Source: Perca fluviatilis (taxonomy: Eukaryota; Chordata; Actinopteri; Perciformes; Percidae). Taken from it: 64,000 bases of DNA. Under the pieces are notes generated by a model. It made no database searches, was not told the origin of the DNA, and saw only the letters and a program-made list of their open reading frames with translations. How positions within the stretch are numbered: position 1 is the first letter of the stretch; each line of letters begins with the position of its first letter. A program made the position numbers and the translations under genes. Below, in pieces: positions 1-12,452 of this stretch. The DNA is taken from assembly GCF_010015445.1 (NCBI RefSeq), contig NC_053119.1, forward strand, positions 23,311,883 to 23,375,882. The letters are read 5' to 3'.

Positions 1-335
1 ATCAACTCGAGCTCTAGCAGTGCTAACAATACTCCTGCACTAGAAACATTCTTCTAGTGCAGAAATTGTTTACATGAAGTGCATCTGAGACCCCAAACCC
101 TGAATATACCAGACATAACCTTCTTTGGTTTCTCATTTAAAGTAAGTGAAAAATGCATTTTTTAATCTCAGTATGCAGGGATAGATCCATGCCATGTTGG
201 AAAAACATTTGCACCACAGCTCTGGTTTGTGGCTGGCTATTGTACAGGGAGTGGTATTTCACTTATGAAGTGATTCCGTTTCAGCTGTCCCCTCAACCAT
301 CCCCCCTCTGCACGCACTCACTTACTCCCATTCAA

Positions 336-336
<1 letters not shown>
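1..336. other. Unique intergenic sequence
   Basis: No gene or transposon end is visible. The only structure is a small perfect hairpin at 35-62: an 11-bp stem (CTGCACTAGAA and its complement) around a 6-base loop. Confidence 0.5.

Positions 337-397
<61 letters not shown>
337..397. repeat. (CA)n microsatellite, 61 bp
   Basis: An uninterrupted CA dinucleotide run. An open frame of 127 codons passes through it and encodes a Thr-His run, which is an artefact of the repeat. Confidence 0.97.
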
Positions 398-398
<1 letters not shown>

Positions 399-1608
399 AA
401 CCTTTTAAAAACAGTTCTTAATAAACATGTACAAATCAGTTCCAACAAGTGCTCCAGCAAAAAAGACCCAGACCCACAGCACTCAAAAACAGGTTATTTT
501 AGAAATGACATGATATGCCAAGTTGCACATCTGTAGTCAGATCCTGCCAAGCTGCCATGTGAAATACGATCTAACCCTGGTATGCTTGATTCCAATGAAT
601 GACATCCTTACGCTTCTATCTGTTGAATAATGCATTTCACTTAAGTCTTCATAGAGGGGGGCTCTCTGGCTGGTTGGGGAGGAACAAATCTTGAAAGGAT
701 TATTGTATTTACTTTCTTTGGCGAGGCTCTGAATTGGTATGGGAGGTAGTTGTGGCTTTTGTGGTCACGTGTTTATCGTTTATGCTTTGTATTTATCCTT
801 AATTAATGCTGCGCTGATGAGTGCTGTCACAGACACCAGCGAACAACGGTCGGATCTCACGCAATGTGCGGATGATTTCCTCCCCACATTCAAGGCCTTG
901 GAGAGGAGCAAAACGCTTCCTCCGGCTTGTCTCTTTGAGCCGGAGCAGGAAGACAGATGCTCTAGAAAAACACACACTAAACCAAAGACTGTCAATCTGT
1001 GTTCCCGCTACTCCTTAAGTGCACGTCCTTTTTGGAAGCCCTGTTCTTGTTTTCAGGCATGCATTTCGGAGCAAAAGGAAGATCAAAGGCGTGTTTTTCG
1101 GCATCACAATAGTTACACACGTTTTCCCCAGATGGAGGCTCGTGATCCAGATGCAGATCAGTTACAGGGGTCACTGCAAGGTCTCTCTGACCCCCCCTCA
1201 GTGGTGCTACTCCTTCAAACCAATCTCTGTCATAGGATTATTGTTTTCAAATGATCTGCTCACTGACAAATGACGTGTGACCAATTTTATAATAATGCAA
1301 CTTGTCTTCCCTGAGAAATGGGATTTCATACAATTGGAAGTTGAATGAACATCCTGACTGACACTGATATTGATTAATATTTAATTTTATACATTGACAC
1401 TTGCATTTGATAACACCCTTCTCCCTTATCTATAATAGCCTACTTTGTGGCGCAATATAACATGTGAAAATACAATTTTAAAGGAGCGATTGAATATTCT
1501 AAATTTAAGGTTGACTTAAAAGCTTTCTCAACCATATCTCACTGCCTTCTGTCAATTTCGGTATTTCACCACAGAAATGTGTTGTCAAGGTTATGAATTA
1601 ACCTATAT
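398..1608. other. Intergenic sequence, no recognisable gene
   Basis: I see no homology, splice-bounded exon or repeat here. A 171-codon open frame at 739-1254 (+) has no recognisable domain, and equally long frames overlap it on both strands, so it is treated as chance. Confidence 0.5.
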
Positions 1609-1900
1609 CAGGAGTCTGCAACCCTTTTGATAGGAAGTGCCATTTAAAATGTTCTTGTTAATAAGTGTGCCATGTCAGCATTAGGCCTGCCATCATCTAC
1701 CGAGCCTGCTCAGGCAGTGTTATTTTGTTTACTTTGTGCCGCATTCTGTTAAGAAGGCAACAAGTAGCCAGTCAGAGGCAGAGTAGGGCGGGTCTTCGTG
1801 GAATGTTGAAAGTTGTGTTGAAAGTGTTAGCAGTTACAGTATTTACTCATCCATCAGCAACATTTTATTTGAAGTTGCATTGTTGACCACCTGATCAATA
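1609..1900 (+). mobile_element. hAT-like element remnant, left end
   Basis: The sequence CAGGAGTCTGCAACCC at 1609-1624 closely matches the CAGGGGTCTGCAACC-type terminus known from hAT elements of vertebrates. It is followed by diverged sequence with repeated 'gtgccat' words, as hAT tails often have. No matching right terminus or 8-bp target duplication was found, so this is a fragment and its right limit is approximate. The superfamily call rests on the terminus alone. Confidence 0.35.
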
Positions 1901-3930
1901 TAGGTTTTACCTTTTAGCACTGTTTTTGGTCTCCACCTTAAAAAAAGGGGAAAATCAGGATCTTTAGTTGCTAATTGCTCCACTATGTTCACCAGTTAGC
2001 TGCTAACTTTGTCTATCTGCCATTTGGGGTGGGAAAGGTAATGAACACAACTGCCTGCTGCATTTGGAAATGGCAAACCGGTCTCACTCCAGGTCGGGAA
2101 ATAGTTACGTTATTTTGATTTATCGATACGTTTACAGGTCATCACGAACTGCCATGAGACCGGGCTGGAAATGGCGCTGATGAAGACTGTGAGAGTGAAC
2201 TAATACCGTAAAGTTTCCAGTCATAAAACCGTAAAAATTAACTAAATGACATTAAAACTCTTCATAGAGCTGAGGTGAACTACAATAATTCTCAAACGGA
2301 TAGTTATTTGTGGGCTGTGTCACTTTCACATTACAATCGATGTTAGCAAGAGACAGCATGAAACAGACTCACTCCTTGCACATGCAACATTAAAAAGTTT
2401 ATTGGCATGGACTACTTATAAGAAACAACATGCATTGTAAACACTCAGACTATTTAAATGTCTACAGTTATCTATATAAAGCATTGTACTGCGTACAGTC
2501 CTGTGTAATGCACATTTGATTTCCAGTCTTTGTTTCCTCTAGGATTTTCCAGAATAAGAGCTCTCATATAGTTTACAATAAAGACATTAAAGACCCGTGT
2601 GGCTTGCTAACTCAAGCATGGGGGGCTGTTTTCTGGAGATGTTGACTCACCCTAAATGTAGGCTACTCTTCTCTATTTTGGTTGACGCGCTTAACATGTC
2701 ACGGCTGCTCTCCCCTATAGAGGAAAACATGGCTACGCTTCATTTTTGCCTTGGGTCAGGATATCCCAGAGGGAAAAAGTGGATGGCGTTCTCAACCTGC
2801 GGTATCAGCCGGGCCATCTCGACATGTATAATCTGTAATGCACAGCTGCCTTTTACTACGTACTACTGTTCTACCACTGAGGCCTGACGGTGCCAAGGCC
2901 TGTTGTGGTTTGGGCGGTGCAGGGCTCAGAAGTTTGTTTTTGTCTTGAAGGCTCCAAAATCGGATCTCACCACCTGAGCGCCTGGCTTTCATGATTGAGA
3001 GTTGAGGAAAGAGGTTGGATCACTTCACTTTGGATTACAGTGATCTTTGTTTCACATGTATTGTGTCACAGGAAGATATGAATTTTGAACACAATCTCAA
3101 AATCAACTCTGCTGTAATTTATTATTATCTAATCTGATCAAATGCACACAGTTCACTGTATAGTCAAAGCCAATACCGGGCAATCGTATACCTCAAACAT
3201 TTTTTGAAAGAAGCAAAAAAAGCAAGCAGATGTTAAAGCCATAACATTTAAAAACCATATGAGAGAACACACACAAAGTAAAAATATCATTCAAATACAG
3301 TAAGCACTCCAAACTGGCAACAAAAGCACAATATCCAAACTAAGCTATATAATATGTCATTTATTTCTAATCCGTTTAGACATCTGAGCATCTAACACTG
3401 TATATTTGGGGATTTATTTGCTCAATTGAAGTCTACTTTAAGACAGTATTGGAACTTTGCTGGGGCCATGCTGACAGACTGATCCTTTATTGACACGTAG
3501 TGAGAGACTGAGCCTGGAAACCAATCAGGTCTACTGAGACCAGGCCAAAGCAAACCAGGCCAAAGTAGACCTAGGCTTGATCCAATCTAAGATGAAAAAA
3601 CAAACAAACAGTAGTTCAAATTGTTGGCCCAAATGCTCAGCTTCAAAGACTAAAGGGTAATTAAAAATGAACTTTCTTCCCTGTGCAAACAAAACCCCAA
3701 CCCTGATTCATCTACATGTTTATGCGGCATACTTTATTTAAGAAAACTATCATAATCATAGTATCCAATGAAGGCATATAGCTGCAGCATGTTGACGAGA
3801 CAATAAACCAGTTTTTATTTGCACAAGGAGGAAAGTGCATCTTTCATCACTTCTTCCACAGTGCCCAAGGCTGCTTCCTTCTCCGTGGTGCGGCCAGCAC
3901 CCATCCAGCCACACAGGAAGCATCTTCCAC
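1901..3930. other. Intergenic sequence with a short inverted repeat
   Basis: No gene is seen. Around 2066-2170 the words CCGGTCTCA and TGAGACCGG form an imperfect inverted repeat with matching flanks (AAATGGCA), which could be the inner part of an old palindromic element. At 3540-3570 a short motif (accaggccaaag) is repeated in tandem. Confidence 0.4.
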
Positions 3931-3991
3931 TGCTCCCCCTCTCCCTCCTCTCCTCCTCCTTTCCCTCCCTTCTCTCTCGGTCTTCTCCTCA
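3931..3991 (+). repeat. Pyrimidine-rich tract
   Basis: An almost pure C/T stretch on the plus strand with CCTC/TCCTCC words, a polypurine-polypyrimidine mirror-type sequence that can in principle form a triplex. It lies just upstream of the CT microsatellite. Confidence 0.7.
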
Positions 3992-4082
3992 CTCGCCCAT
4001 GGTGGAAACTATTAACAGGGCAGGGTTCCATGGAGCAGTGTGGCGAGGTTATCGTTCACACAGCTTTCCCTCTTCCTTTCCT

Positions 4083-4124
4083 TCTGTCTGTCTGTCTCTC
4101 TCTCTCTCTCTTTCTCTCTCTCTC
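4083..4124 (+). repeat. (TCTG)n-(CT)n microsatellite
   Basis: Three TCTG units followed by CT dinucleotides with a single interruption. Long Ser/Leu-rich open frames across 3819-4253 are products of this and the preceding pyrimidine tract. Confidence 0.9.
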
Positions 4125-6869
4125 AGTACAGCAATCCTCCACACACAGCCCAATATAGCGGGAGAGACTCGCTGCCCTCTGTTTTTAAACCTCCACAGCC
4201 GCAGGCTAACGATTTTTCCTGATATGCGCGTGGTGAAAATGCGTAAGACTTGACCTTTTTTTCATGGGCCTCTGTGTGTCACAAGCAGGGGTAACATGGG
4301 AAGGAAAATGTGATGGCCGGCCGACTGCAAAACAGTTTTGTGAAGTGTAAACAGAAGAGTAACATAAAGATGTGAATAGGCAGTTCAGAGTTGCTTTTTC
4401 TATCTGAGAGTGAGTAGAGATTAATATTAATATGTACATTTTCAACCACCAGTTTTCTATGCTGGGGTGATGTAGAAAATAAAAAATAAATAAATCCAAG
4501 TCATGGTCATGGTACCTGCCTCTGCTTCTCCTACTCTAGACGTTCAGGTTGGTTTTGGGGACCAGAAAACCCACATATCAATAAGGCAGGGCAGAGCAGC
4601 AAATTGCATTTCATCTCTCTCTCTATCACGATAGCAACTGAAAAAACACCACAGGGTACACATGGATCAGTATTTCCCAAAATGTTGCACTTTTCCTTCA
4701 ATGGATTGAGTGTGTGCATTATTTACATGCAAAAAGATGAGGCTGTATTCATCTGTGTACATTTCCATCCCTCCCATACGACTTGAAATTCAGTCTCCCT
4801 GATTGTAATGTACCTGCTTTCATTCTGTGTACTGTAGTGCAGTCTGTCCTCTCACTTCTAATCTCTCAGCCTCATCATCCTCCTTTCCTCCTCCTCCCAG
4901 GCTGCTGAAAAGCTGTCATTGATGAGAACACTGTGAGGGGGTGAGAGGTGGTCGGGCCCCATGGGCTCGTGTAGCAGCTCCACTGAAAGACTCCCATTTA
5001 AACACACACACCTGTTAACAAACAGCAACAATGGGCTGCATGGCTGCCAGCTCAGTGAGTTCCATACCCTGACCCCACTCCCACCCCACGGCCCCCTGGC
5101 AGACATTAAAGAGCCTCTATTTACCCATACTGGCACACAGCTCACAGGCCTTACAGAGGCTGGCCTGCCCATGGTGTCCTCAATCCACCATTGTCCAGTG
5201 ATGGAGAACTAGAACTAGGCGAATGGATGGCATAGAATTCAGAGGTAAAATGGAGTGCTGGATGGGGTTTTTGTTTTAGATCTGTAAGAAATTTTGCAGA
5301 AGCTGTAAAAAATAAATAAATTGTGTTTTACTTTTACTGCTCTGTTGTGGATAGTGTCTAAACTGTGTCATATCTGTGTTGAATATACTGACGTTTTGTT
5401 AAGTGTACATTGGATTTTAAATAGAATAAGAAAATAAACCATGCGTAACTAGCTTGTGGCTGCCAAAGATGATCATGGAAATGTCACCTGTTAATCCTTC
5501 TTCAGTAGCATTCACCAAGTGTTGGCTTGTCCAATAAGGACCGGGAGCTAAGAAATGAGACTCAGGACATCCAGGAGTAGTGTGGCATTCACTGGTGCTG
5601 TTACAGTAGTGGATGCAATACGACCCTTAGTGTAACAGCTCAGAAAACTCAGACGGGCGGAATCATACAGACAGGTGTCTGTATGCTGGAAAGCAAAACC
5701 CACAAGACTATCTGGCAGAGTGAGAATGGATCTGGGCCGATATATACTGTATAGTGAGTGGCTGATGAGGAAACCTGCAGGGCAGGTGGGAGTGGCTGGA
5801 TCTGAAAGGACATGAGAGTTAATGATATGGGAGGTAAACACGGAGAATCAGGCTGGACTTGTGACACTTTAATGCACATAGTGCGAGGGTGTTTTGTTAT
5901 ATTCCTTTTGTGCTATTTAATTTTGCCAAAATAGGTCATTTGTCTTTGTCTTTGAAACAAATTCATAAGGATGTCTCTACTCTTAGGATGACATCTTTCC
6001 AAAATGCATCTGACCATTCAAAATTGGTTAAAATGACTGATTGTGGTTAGGGAATAATAATGGTCATGGTTTAAATAACACCTGTTGGTAAGAGACAGGA
6101 AGCAAACAGCAGTCTCCCATGTCTAAGTCATAGGCTATGTTGACTCAACCATCCACCCTGACTACCTCCACAAGATGTTTTGCGGTTTTATACCAATGTC
6201 ACATAATACATCTGCCTTTGCAGACAACAGTCATATTTCACACGACCACAACAGATACAGTAAACAGTTCATTTTAAGCATTTAAACACATGACCAATGT
6301 TTTTCTGGTGTGTGCCGTCACACTATTTTAATCACAACATGTTGAAAGTCTTACTCTTAACATCATTTATAATTCTGCTAGTATGAGCTGTATGTGCTAA
6401 TGAGCTCTTTTTGGAGGTTAGGGCCTTAATGTGTGGACATATTATTTACATGTTGTTTAAATTAAAAGATTTTTATGGGCATAAATAGATGATCTTTCAT
6501 TTTATACGAAAATAAGCAAAAAATACAAGATATACAAACAAAAATGTTTTTTTGTCCCCATTTTCTATCCCTTTGAAAAAAAATGTGGACCCTTATACCC
6601 GTTTCCAGCGGGACAAATGACTCTACAGTAGGCATGGGTATTAATTGGCTCCAGATCTGATTGGCAGTGATGGAAACAGAACACAAGTGGACACGCTAAT
6701 TCTCGCCCTTTTTACGGGCATGTTGGCATCTAATTCCGTCCCTCTCCGCCCAAGCAGTGCTCGAACATCCAATTACTTTAGAGTTTAAAAGAGACTCTGA
6801 ATAAGTAACAGTTATAAAAAAGATGTAACCACCGTAACATTATCACTGGCCTCCATGCTGCTTTCTACT
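4125..6869. other. Intergenic sequence, no recognisable gene
   Basis: The GC content rises at about 4860-5210, where open frames exist on both strands (104 and 83 codons). Neither shows a known domain or a coding signature in one frame only. The remainder is AT-rich unique sequence. Confidence 0.45.
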
Positions 6870-7161
6870 GTCTACTCACCCAATTTTGTAAGAGTAGCAT
6901 ATCTTTTTTGGAGAATAGCAGAGCCAGTATGTAGTGTGTGCCATTGTCTGGGGAGTGTGTTGTGGAGCGAGTGAGAGAGTGACAGTGAATGCAGGGTGAT
7001 CGGTCTGAGCGAGGATAGTTATCGTCTAGGAAAGGAGAAAAGGAAACGGCTACTTTTAGTGGGTTTACCTGTGTTTAAAAAACCCTGCATATAAACACTA
7101 ATTTTAATGGAAAAGCAATATTAGATTTAACTTGGGGCCCATTGGGGGTTGGGAACCACTG
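6870..7161 (-). mobile_element. hAT-like MITE fragment
   Basis: The right end reads GGGTTGGGAACCACTG at 7146-7161. Its reverse complement, CAGTGGTTCCCAACCC, is the classic Charlie-type hAT terminus. The inner part at about 6950-7000 (ggggagtg, gagcgagtgagagagtgac) closely resembles a segment at about 21930-21990, so two related repeats lie in this window. No left terminus or 8-bp target duplication was found, so the left limit is a guess. Confidence 0.45.
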
Positions 7162-7380
7162 CTTTAGTCTATAACAATCAACAACATGCCTGTTTTGTTC
7201 CATTTTACGATGAAATAAAACAGATAAAAGCTTGATAATTGACTTGAACAATTAACACATTTCCAGAATAGTGATAATTAAATCAGGTGATCCCATCCAT
7301 TCAAACTCAACTGACCTTTCTAATAAGTTGTGTAATATGTTTTAGAGGATAAAGAAATATGTCACTGTTGAGACCAAAAG

Positions 7381-7420
7381 TTTTAGCAGTGTGAACATCT
7401 TTTTAGCAGTGTGAACATCT
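7381..7420 (+). repeat. Perfect 20-bp tandem duplication
   Basis: The 20-mer ttttagcagtgtgaacatct occurs twice back to back with no mismatch, so this is a recent small duplication. Confidence 0.95.
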
Positions 7421-8399
7421 TTAGACGTAAAGCCAGCAGGGACCAGCCACCGCTGATGGCCACCATTCTTCAGATGGGGCCGCTCTCCAGTTCAGCTGTG
7501 ACCACTCCTTTTGTGTTCGCTGAGGGGGGCCAGCCATTCAACCCTACGGGACGGATAAAAGCCTCGCTGGCCTGCTCCCCCTCCACTCCCCACCATTGCT
7601 CCATCCTCCCATAAAATTCCCCACTTTAATTGCGTTCCCTGGAAGCCAGTAGGAGAAGAGGAGGAAGAACTTAGAGGGAGGAGGGAAAAGAAAGAACTCT
7701 ATAGTGGGGAGCCTGTATTCATCCCTGGCCTATGCATTGCAAACAACAAACTGTGAACCACAGTCTTGGAAGAAAGAGGCACAACGGTCAAAAGCAGTGG
7801 AGGACTGGCCCACCAGTCTCCAATTCAGCAGGCCCTGGCTTCTTTAATAACTGATCGAGTTCACAATTAAATCCTGCTCGCTGGTAATACAAGTCTCCTT
7901 AGAGGCTCAATTGCCATTGGTGGGAGACAGGGCCACTGTTGTGTCCCGGGGATTAAAGCAGGCAGGGGGAATCAAAAGCCATTTTACAATACAGTAATCA
8001 GCATGTTTTCCCTCTGAAAGGCCCTCTGCTCCCCCATTTAGAAAACACAGAGCATTACCTCCTTTCTGCTCTCTACAAAACCCATTCAGCCACCTGCTTT
8101 ATTATATGGATTAATCCTATGTGTTGTTGGGAGCCCTGGGGCTCTGTGAAGCAGGGGGGCGGAGGTGAAGAAGTGTCCACTCCAGACAGGTTGGTGAGGC
8201 AGTGAAACCCATGACCTGGCCAAGGACACATTCCCTAGTTGTCGCGCTTTCACCCAACCTGCAGTGCAGATGAACTTCAGCATGGAAAGTTGGGGACTGT
8301 CTCTCAATTGGATGCAAGAAGTAAAAATATATATACTGAATGCCACTGTGACGATGAACAATCCAGGAATTCAGGATCCACGCTCATAGTGAAATTTAA
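7421..8399. promoter_or_regulatory. Candidate conserved non-coding stretch
   Basis: There is no coding signal. The segment 7840-8060 combines homeodomain-like cores (cacaattaaatc, CAATTGCC, taataac) with complex, repeat-free sequence, the look of vertebrate conserved non-coding elements. This is inference from composition only; conservation cannot be assessed from one sequence. Confidence 0.2.
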
Positions 8400-9374
8400 C
8401 CATTCAGTCGATGGCAACTTCAGACAACAGAGCCTTCAGTTATCAGGCTCCTCTCCTATGGAACCAGCTCCCGATCTGGGTTCGGGGGGCAGAAACTGTC
8501 ACCTCATTCAAGAATGAACTTAAAACTCTCCTATTTGATAAAGCTTATAGTTAGGGAGTGAGGAGTTGCAGTGTTCACCTAACTGGCCCAACTGCTTCTC
8601 TTCATAATTGTTAGATTAATAATACATAACAAAGTAGAGGGAGGCAGGCCAGCCAAGCCAGATCCGGCAGGGGGAGAGTTCTAAGCCCGAAAAAGCTACC
8701 TCTCCTTATGACCTGTCTCTCGTACTGTTACTGTTACGCTGTTATAGTCCTAGACTGCCGGGGGACTTCCTTCCTTTGACACACTGAGCGCTCTCTCCTC
8801 TCCCTTTCTATTACTGTTTCTATTACTGTTACTATTACTATTACTATTTGTGTGCAGCCCGTCCCAGAAATGCTTGTTACTAATCCTAGCTTCTGGGGAG
8901 TTTACTCCCCGGAGTCCTTATGCTTTTTTTTCTCCCAGCGTATTTCCTTGGAGAACGTTGGCACCAAGACCCTGGTTGCAGCTGTCGCCGTGGTCCTGCT
9001 GCACTCCCTGCTGAGCTCAGCGATGCCCTGCAATGTCATGCTGCGTCCTGCTGAACCCTGCAGCTTCCCGCTACATCCAGTCACTGTTCCATTATTAATG
9101 TGACTACTATCGCCACTGTTCATCACACCCCCCAACCGGTCGTCGACACCGCCTACCAAGAGCCTGGGTCTGTCCGAGGTTTCTTCCCAAGAGGGAGTTT
9201 TTCCTCGCCACTGTCGCACTGCTTGCTCTTGAGGGAATTACTGGAATTGTTGGAATTGTTGGGGCTTTGTAAATTATAGAGTGTGGTCTAGACCTACTCT
9301 ATCTGTAAAGTGTCTCGAGATAACTTATGTTATGATTTGATACTATAAATAAAATTGAATTGAATTGAATTGAA
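8400..9374 (+). mobile_element. 5'-truncated L2-type LINE, end of ORF2 plus 3' tail
   Basis: The 3' end has the layout typical of fish L2-clade LINEs: a 'ggtttcttccc..gggagtttttcctcgccactgtcgc' stretch near 9177-9216, an 'agtgtctcgagataac' region near 9308, and a tail of TTGAA repeats ending at 9374. Upstream, 8425-8550 can be read with one frame shift as the conserved L2 ORF2 C-terminus (a PxxWNQLP-like word, then FKNELKTLLFDKAYS). The reverse transcriptase and endonuclease are absent, so the copy is dead on arrival by 5' truncation. The left limit is approximate. Confidence 0.75.
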
Positions 9375-10925
9375 CTAATGCAACTAAAATATCAATAAAC
9401 AATTACAACAAAAATTAACAACACAAACAACAAGAACAAAAAAACAATACCCATAACCAAATTGTTTTCAGTAAAGGTTGATTGCAACAAAACGAACAAA
9501 AAAATACTTTCATTGATTAAATCATCACATTTACACGACAGAAAATTCTAAATTTCCCTAATAATTCATGTGCAGATGGAAAATACTCTGCATACAAGGT
9601 GCTGCCATTGCCTTGGATTGTGCTGCATGAGTACTTCAGAAAGTTATTATTGGTGATGTTAGTTTGCTGTTGATAGCTACTTTGGCAAGATGCTCAGAGG
9701 CAGAACACCAGTTGTGTGTGTTGATATTATTAATACAGAAAGTAAATGCTGTAGGTCACTAGTGATTATCTATGCAAGTATTGACTGATAAGACATGGGT
9801 GTCAGTAAGTGTAAACCACTGTTATGCTGCATTTTGATTGAGTGCCAGTCTTCTTTACTTTGTTGGTTCATTTAATGGTGTGTATTGTAAAACACTGGTT
9901 AAAAGGTAGAACTCTTTGTTATGATTGAATGATGAAACAACCAAACAACCAAAGGTATTTTTTGTTAAATACCTATGGTACCAGGTATCACGCTGTGGCA
10001 AAAGAATAAGTCTAGACAAAATCCAAATTTGGATTTCAAAATTAACACTGCTGTTGAATGACAAATTATGATACAATTTGATACAATTCAAATTAAATGT
10101 ATTTTAAAGCCTTACTCAGGACAATTGTTATGCTGTAATATGAAATTCATTATCAGGCATTGCGTGATTTGAGACCAAAGATTTAAGATCAAATAATCAT
10201 TTTTATGGTCAAAAATGTTGACTGATGTACAAGATCCATGCAGACTAAAACAAGAAACATCTGGAGAAGGGAAGTAGACCGATGTGTTGCAGCAGTGAAA
10301 CAACAATCCCATTTTTTCTTAATAATGCTATCAAAGGATCTATTATATGGCCTATTTTTCCATTGTGTCTGGGCATAATGTATTGTGAAAGGCGAGATCC
10401 ATGTATTACAATAGGGAAAGGAAGTATTTGATGTCGCTCTCCTTCAGCTTCCTGATCACAACCACAAACATCTGATTCAGTTTATCCAGCGTCATCCACA
10501 GCCATCCACTTCATTGATCACCACAAGAAAAAAAACCCTGCTGCATGTCAAGGACTGTACATTCTTGACTGCAATGCAAATCAAGAAACACAAGCGTTGA
10601 TTGTTAGAGATGGGGTGTTTGCAAGTGCACACCAAGGATGGAAAACTATTTAAGTGACAAACAAGCTAACATCTGTCAGCTGAAACACTGCTGTTCTCAG
10701 TCACTAATGTAATGTTACAGCACTGAACTTTTGTTAGCATAATGGCTCTTAACTTAATAGTCCACATCTGCAAAGTACTGGACAGCTTCCATGTACAGTA
10801 TGAATGGATGTGCAGACACTTTTAAGATAAATTTAGAGTAACTTGACAAGTATTTTGCTTTAAGCTGCTCTGTTTTGGTGAGGAAAGGTTTTACATTTTT
10901 ATTGGTTTAAAGGTCCAATCAGAGA
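9375..10925. other. Intergenic, A-rich then unique
   Basis: An A/C-rich stretch follows the LINE tail to about 9480. The rest is AT-rich unique sequence with no gene or repeat that I recognise. Confidence 0.5.
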
Positions 10926-11275
10926 TTGAGAAGAGTGGTAGCCTGGGAAAACCCTGACGAATTTCTGGCAAATTTGAGATTTGCTCTGCAAGTCAGTCTG
11001 GCCAAGAGCCCATTCAAGCCCATTTCCAATTTTTCCAAATCGAGGCACCAATCACAACCGCTTAGGCGGGCTTTACACGATGACGATAGCGCAGCGACGG
11101 CGAGCAGCTTTTTGTTTACATTCAACATGACGGCCACCGAAGCTGTAGCTGCTACGTCGTTGGTCTGATTGGTCGAAGGACTATCCAATTCCGCCCAGAG
11201 GCATTTGAGCGGCGTCCGTTGGTGCCCACTCTCGGTTACAACTGAGAAGGGTCTGGTGTCAACCAGGCTGCACAA
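10926..11275. mobile_element. Dispersed fish MITE remnant
   Basis: The segment opens with gtagcctgggaaaacc at about 10939 and closes with ccaggctgc near 11270, an imperfect inverted terminal match (AGCCTGG/CCAGGCT). The inner words 'ggcaaatttgagatttgctctgc' and 'ggcgggctttacacgatgac' match, from memory, a repeat seen very often in percomorph genomes. Open frames on both strands (80 and 122 codons) lie inside it and are not taken as genes. The superfamily is not resolved. Confidence 0.5.
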
Positions 11276-11424
11276 CAAAAAACACAAAGATTCAACACAA
11301 GGTTGGAATCTGCATCATTTCAACCCTATTGCCACACAAGGAAGTCAATATTGGATTATACAATAACAATGTTTTATTCTCACTTTCTACAATATCTGCT
11401 TGTGGCAACTACGATATGGTTAAG

Positions 11425-11510
11425 CACTGCTACTTCTGCTACTTGGGCCACGGGGCTTCTCTCAGGTGCTGCGAGCAAATCACTCCGTCCAAGTAGCAGA
11501 AGTAGCAGTG
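11425..11510. repeat. 22-bp perfect inverted repeat with 42-base spacer
   Basis: Bases 11425-11446 (CACTGCTACTTCTGCTACTT followed by GG) are the exact reverse complement of 11489-11510. Each arm contains the word CTACTT(C/G) twice. The structure lies between two MITE remnants and may be the inner hairpin of one of them. Confidence 0.9.
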
Positions 11511-11529
11511 TTTCGCCTTCTGAGAATTA

Positions 11530-11836
11530 GTTCCCAGCATGTACAGTATATGGTTAGAATATGGCTGTGTCTCATGTGACCTTGATATTTGTACACACTG
11601 TGACTATACAAATCACAACATGTAAATAGGAAAATGTTGGCGTCATTTTCTCACTTATTGGGAGCAGTAGGCTAGATGGAGCCGGTTACCTCCAGCATCT
11701 GTGCTAAGCTAGGCTAGCGGTGGGTGCGTCAGACAGAGATACGATACGCACAGAGATGAGAAGGGTATGTATGGACTTATCTAACTCTGGGGGATACGGT
11801 GAATAAGCTAAAGTCCCAATAATTTGGCGTGTTCCT
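11530..11836. mobile_element. TTAA-type MITE fragment, right end
   Basis: The right end reads GGCGTGTTCCT followed by TTAA at 11837-11840, the form expected of a piggyBac-like element. Inner words such as 'ggagcagtaggctagatgg' and 'gagatacgatacgcac' match a common fish repeat as I recall it. The left terminus (TTAAAGGAACACGCC) is not present nearby, so this copy is truncated and the start given is approximate. Confidence 0.45.
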
Positions 11837-11840
11837 TTAA

Positions 11841-12374
11841 GGTTAGGGAAAGGATATAACCTATGGTTAAGGTTGAGTAACTAAAACACTTAGTTAGGAA
11901 AGGGACACGCTGCACCCTAACACACACATCGATGACCACTATAACTCGCCACAACTATTGTGCTAATTCACACAATGTTACATTTAACTAGCTTTTCTCA
12001 CATAATGCATCAAGGAAGAATCTTGTGCAATTGCTTCTGGGCTACATCTATTTGGTCATAGTGTGTTAAAGCACTGACCAAGGCATTGAAGGAGTGAAGC
12101 TGTATGCACTCATACTAATTCTCATATACAGTATATACTAATGCTTTATGCACTAATCTGCACCATTGGAGGCCATTATCAGTGAGTTGAAACATTAAAG
12201 GCATGGAGATGACATCAGTCTCACACACCCACCACATCTCTGTATGTTATCTTCTGCATCTTAAAACATCACTTTGCAGAAAAGAGAATGTAGCATGGTA
12301 AAGTACAAATCCATCTGACGCGTGGGCAGAATGACCTAAGACAAATGTTTAATAAATTTAAAGACGCTCCCGCA
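11841..12374. other. Intergenic, nothing recognised
   Basis: AT-rich sequence without a gene, clear repeat or terminus. Confidence 0.5.
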
Positions 12375-12452
12375 CATTCCTGACCAGGCCCCCCCATGCT
12401 TTCTGTGCAAGCCCATTCCTGACCAGGCCCCCCATGCTTTCTGTGGAAGTCT
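12375..12452 (+). repeat. 39-bp tandem duplication
   Basis: Two copies of a unit starting CATTCCTGACCAGGC and ending in GCTTTCTGTG lie head to tail with a 39-base period. They differ mainly in the length of the C run and the last few bases. Confidence 0.9.

Noticed and set aside
739..1254. 171-codon frame with a hydrophobic start that could look like a signal peptide
   Set aside because: The remainder has no fold-like or family pattern, and competing frames occur on both strands of the same segment.
3819..4253. 144-codon Ser/Leu-rich frame
   Set aside because: Produced by the pyrimidine-rich and CT-repeat tracts.
6755..6780. Possible left end and 8-bp target duplication for the hAT fragment ending at 7161
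   Set aside because: The partial match (ctttagag versus ctttagtc) is not adjacent to any terminus-like sequence.
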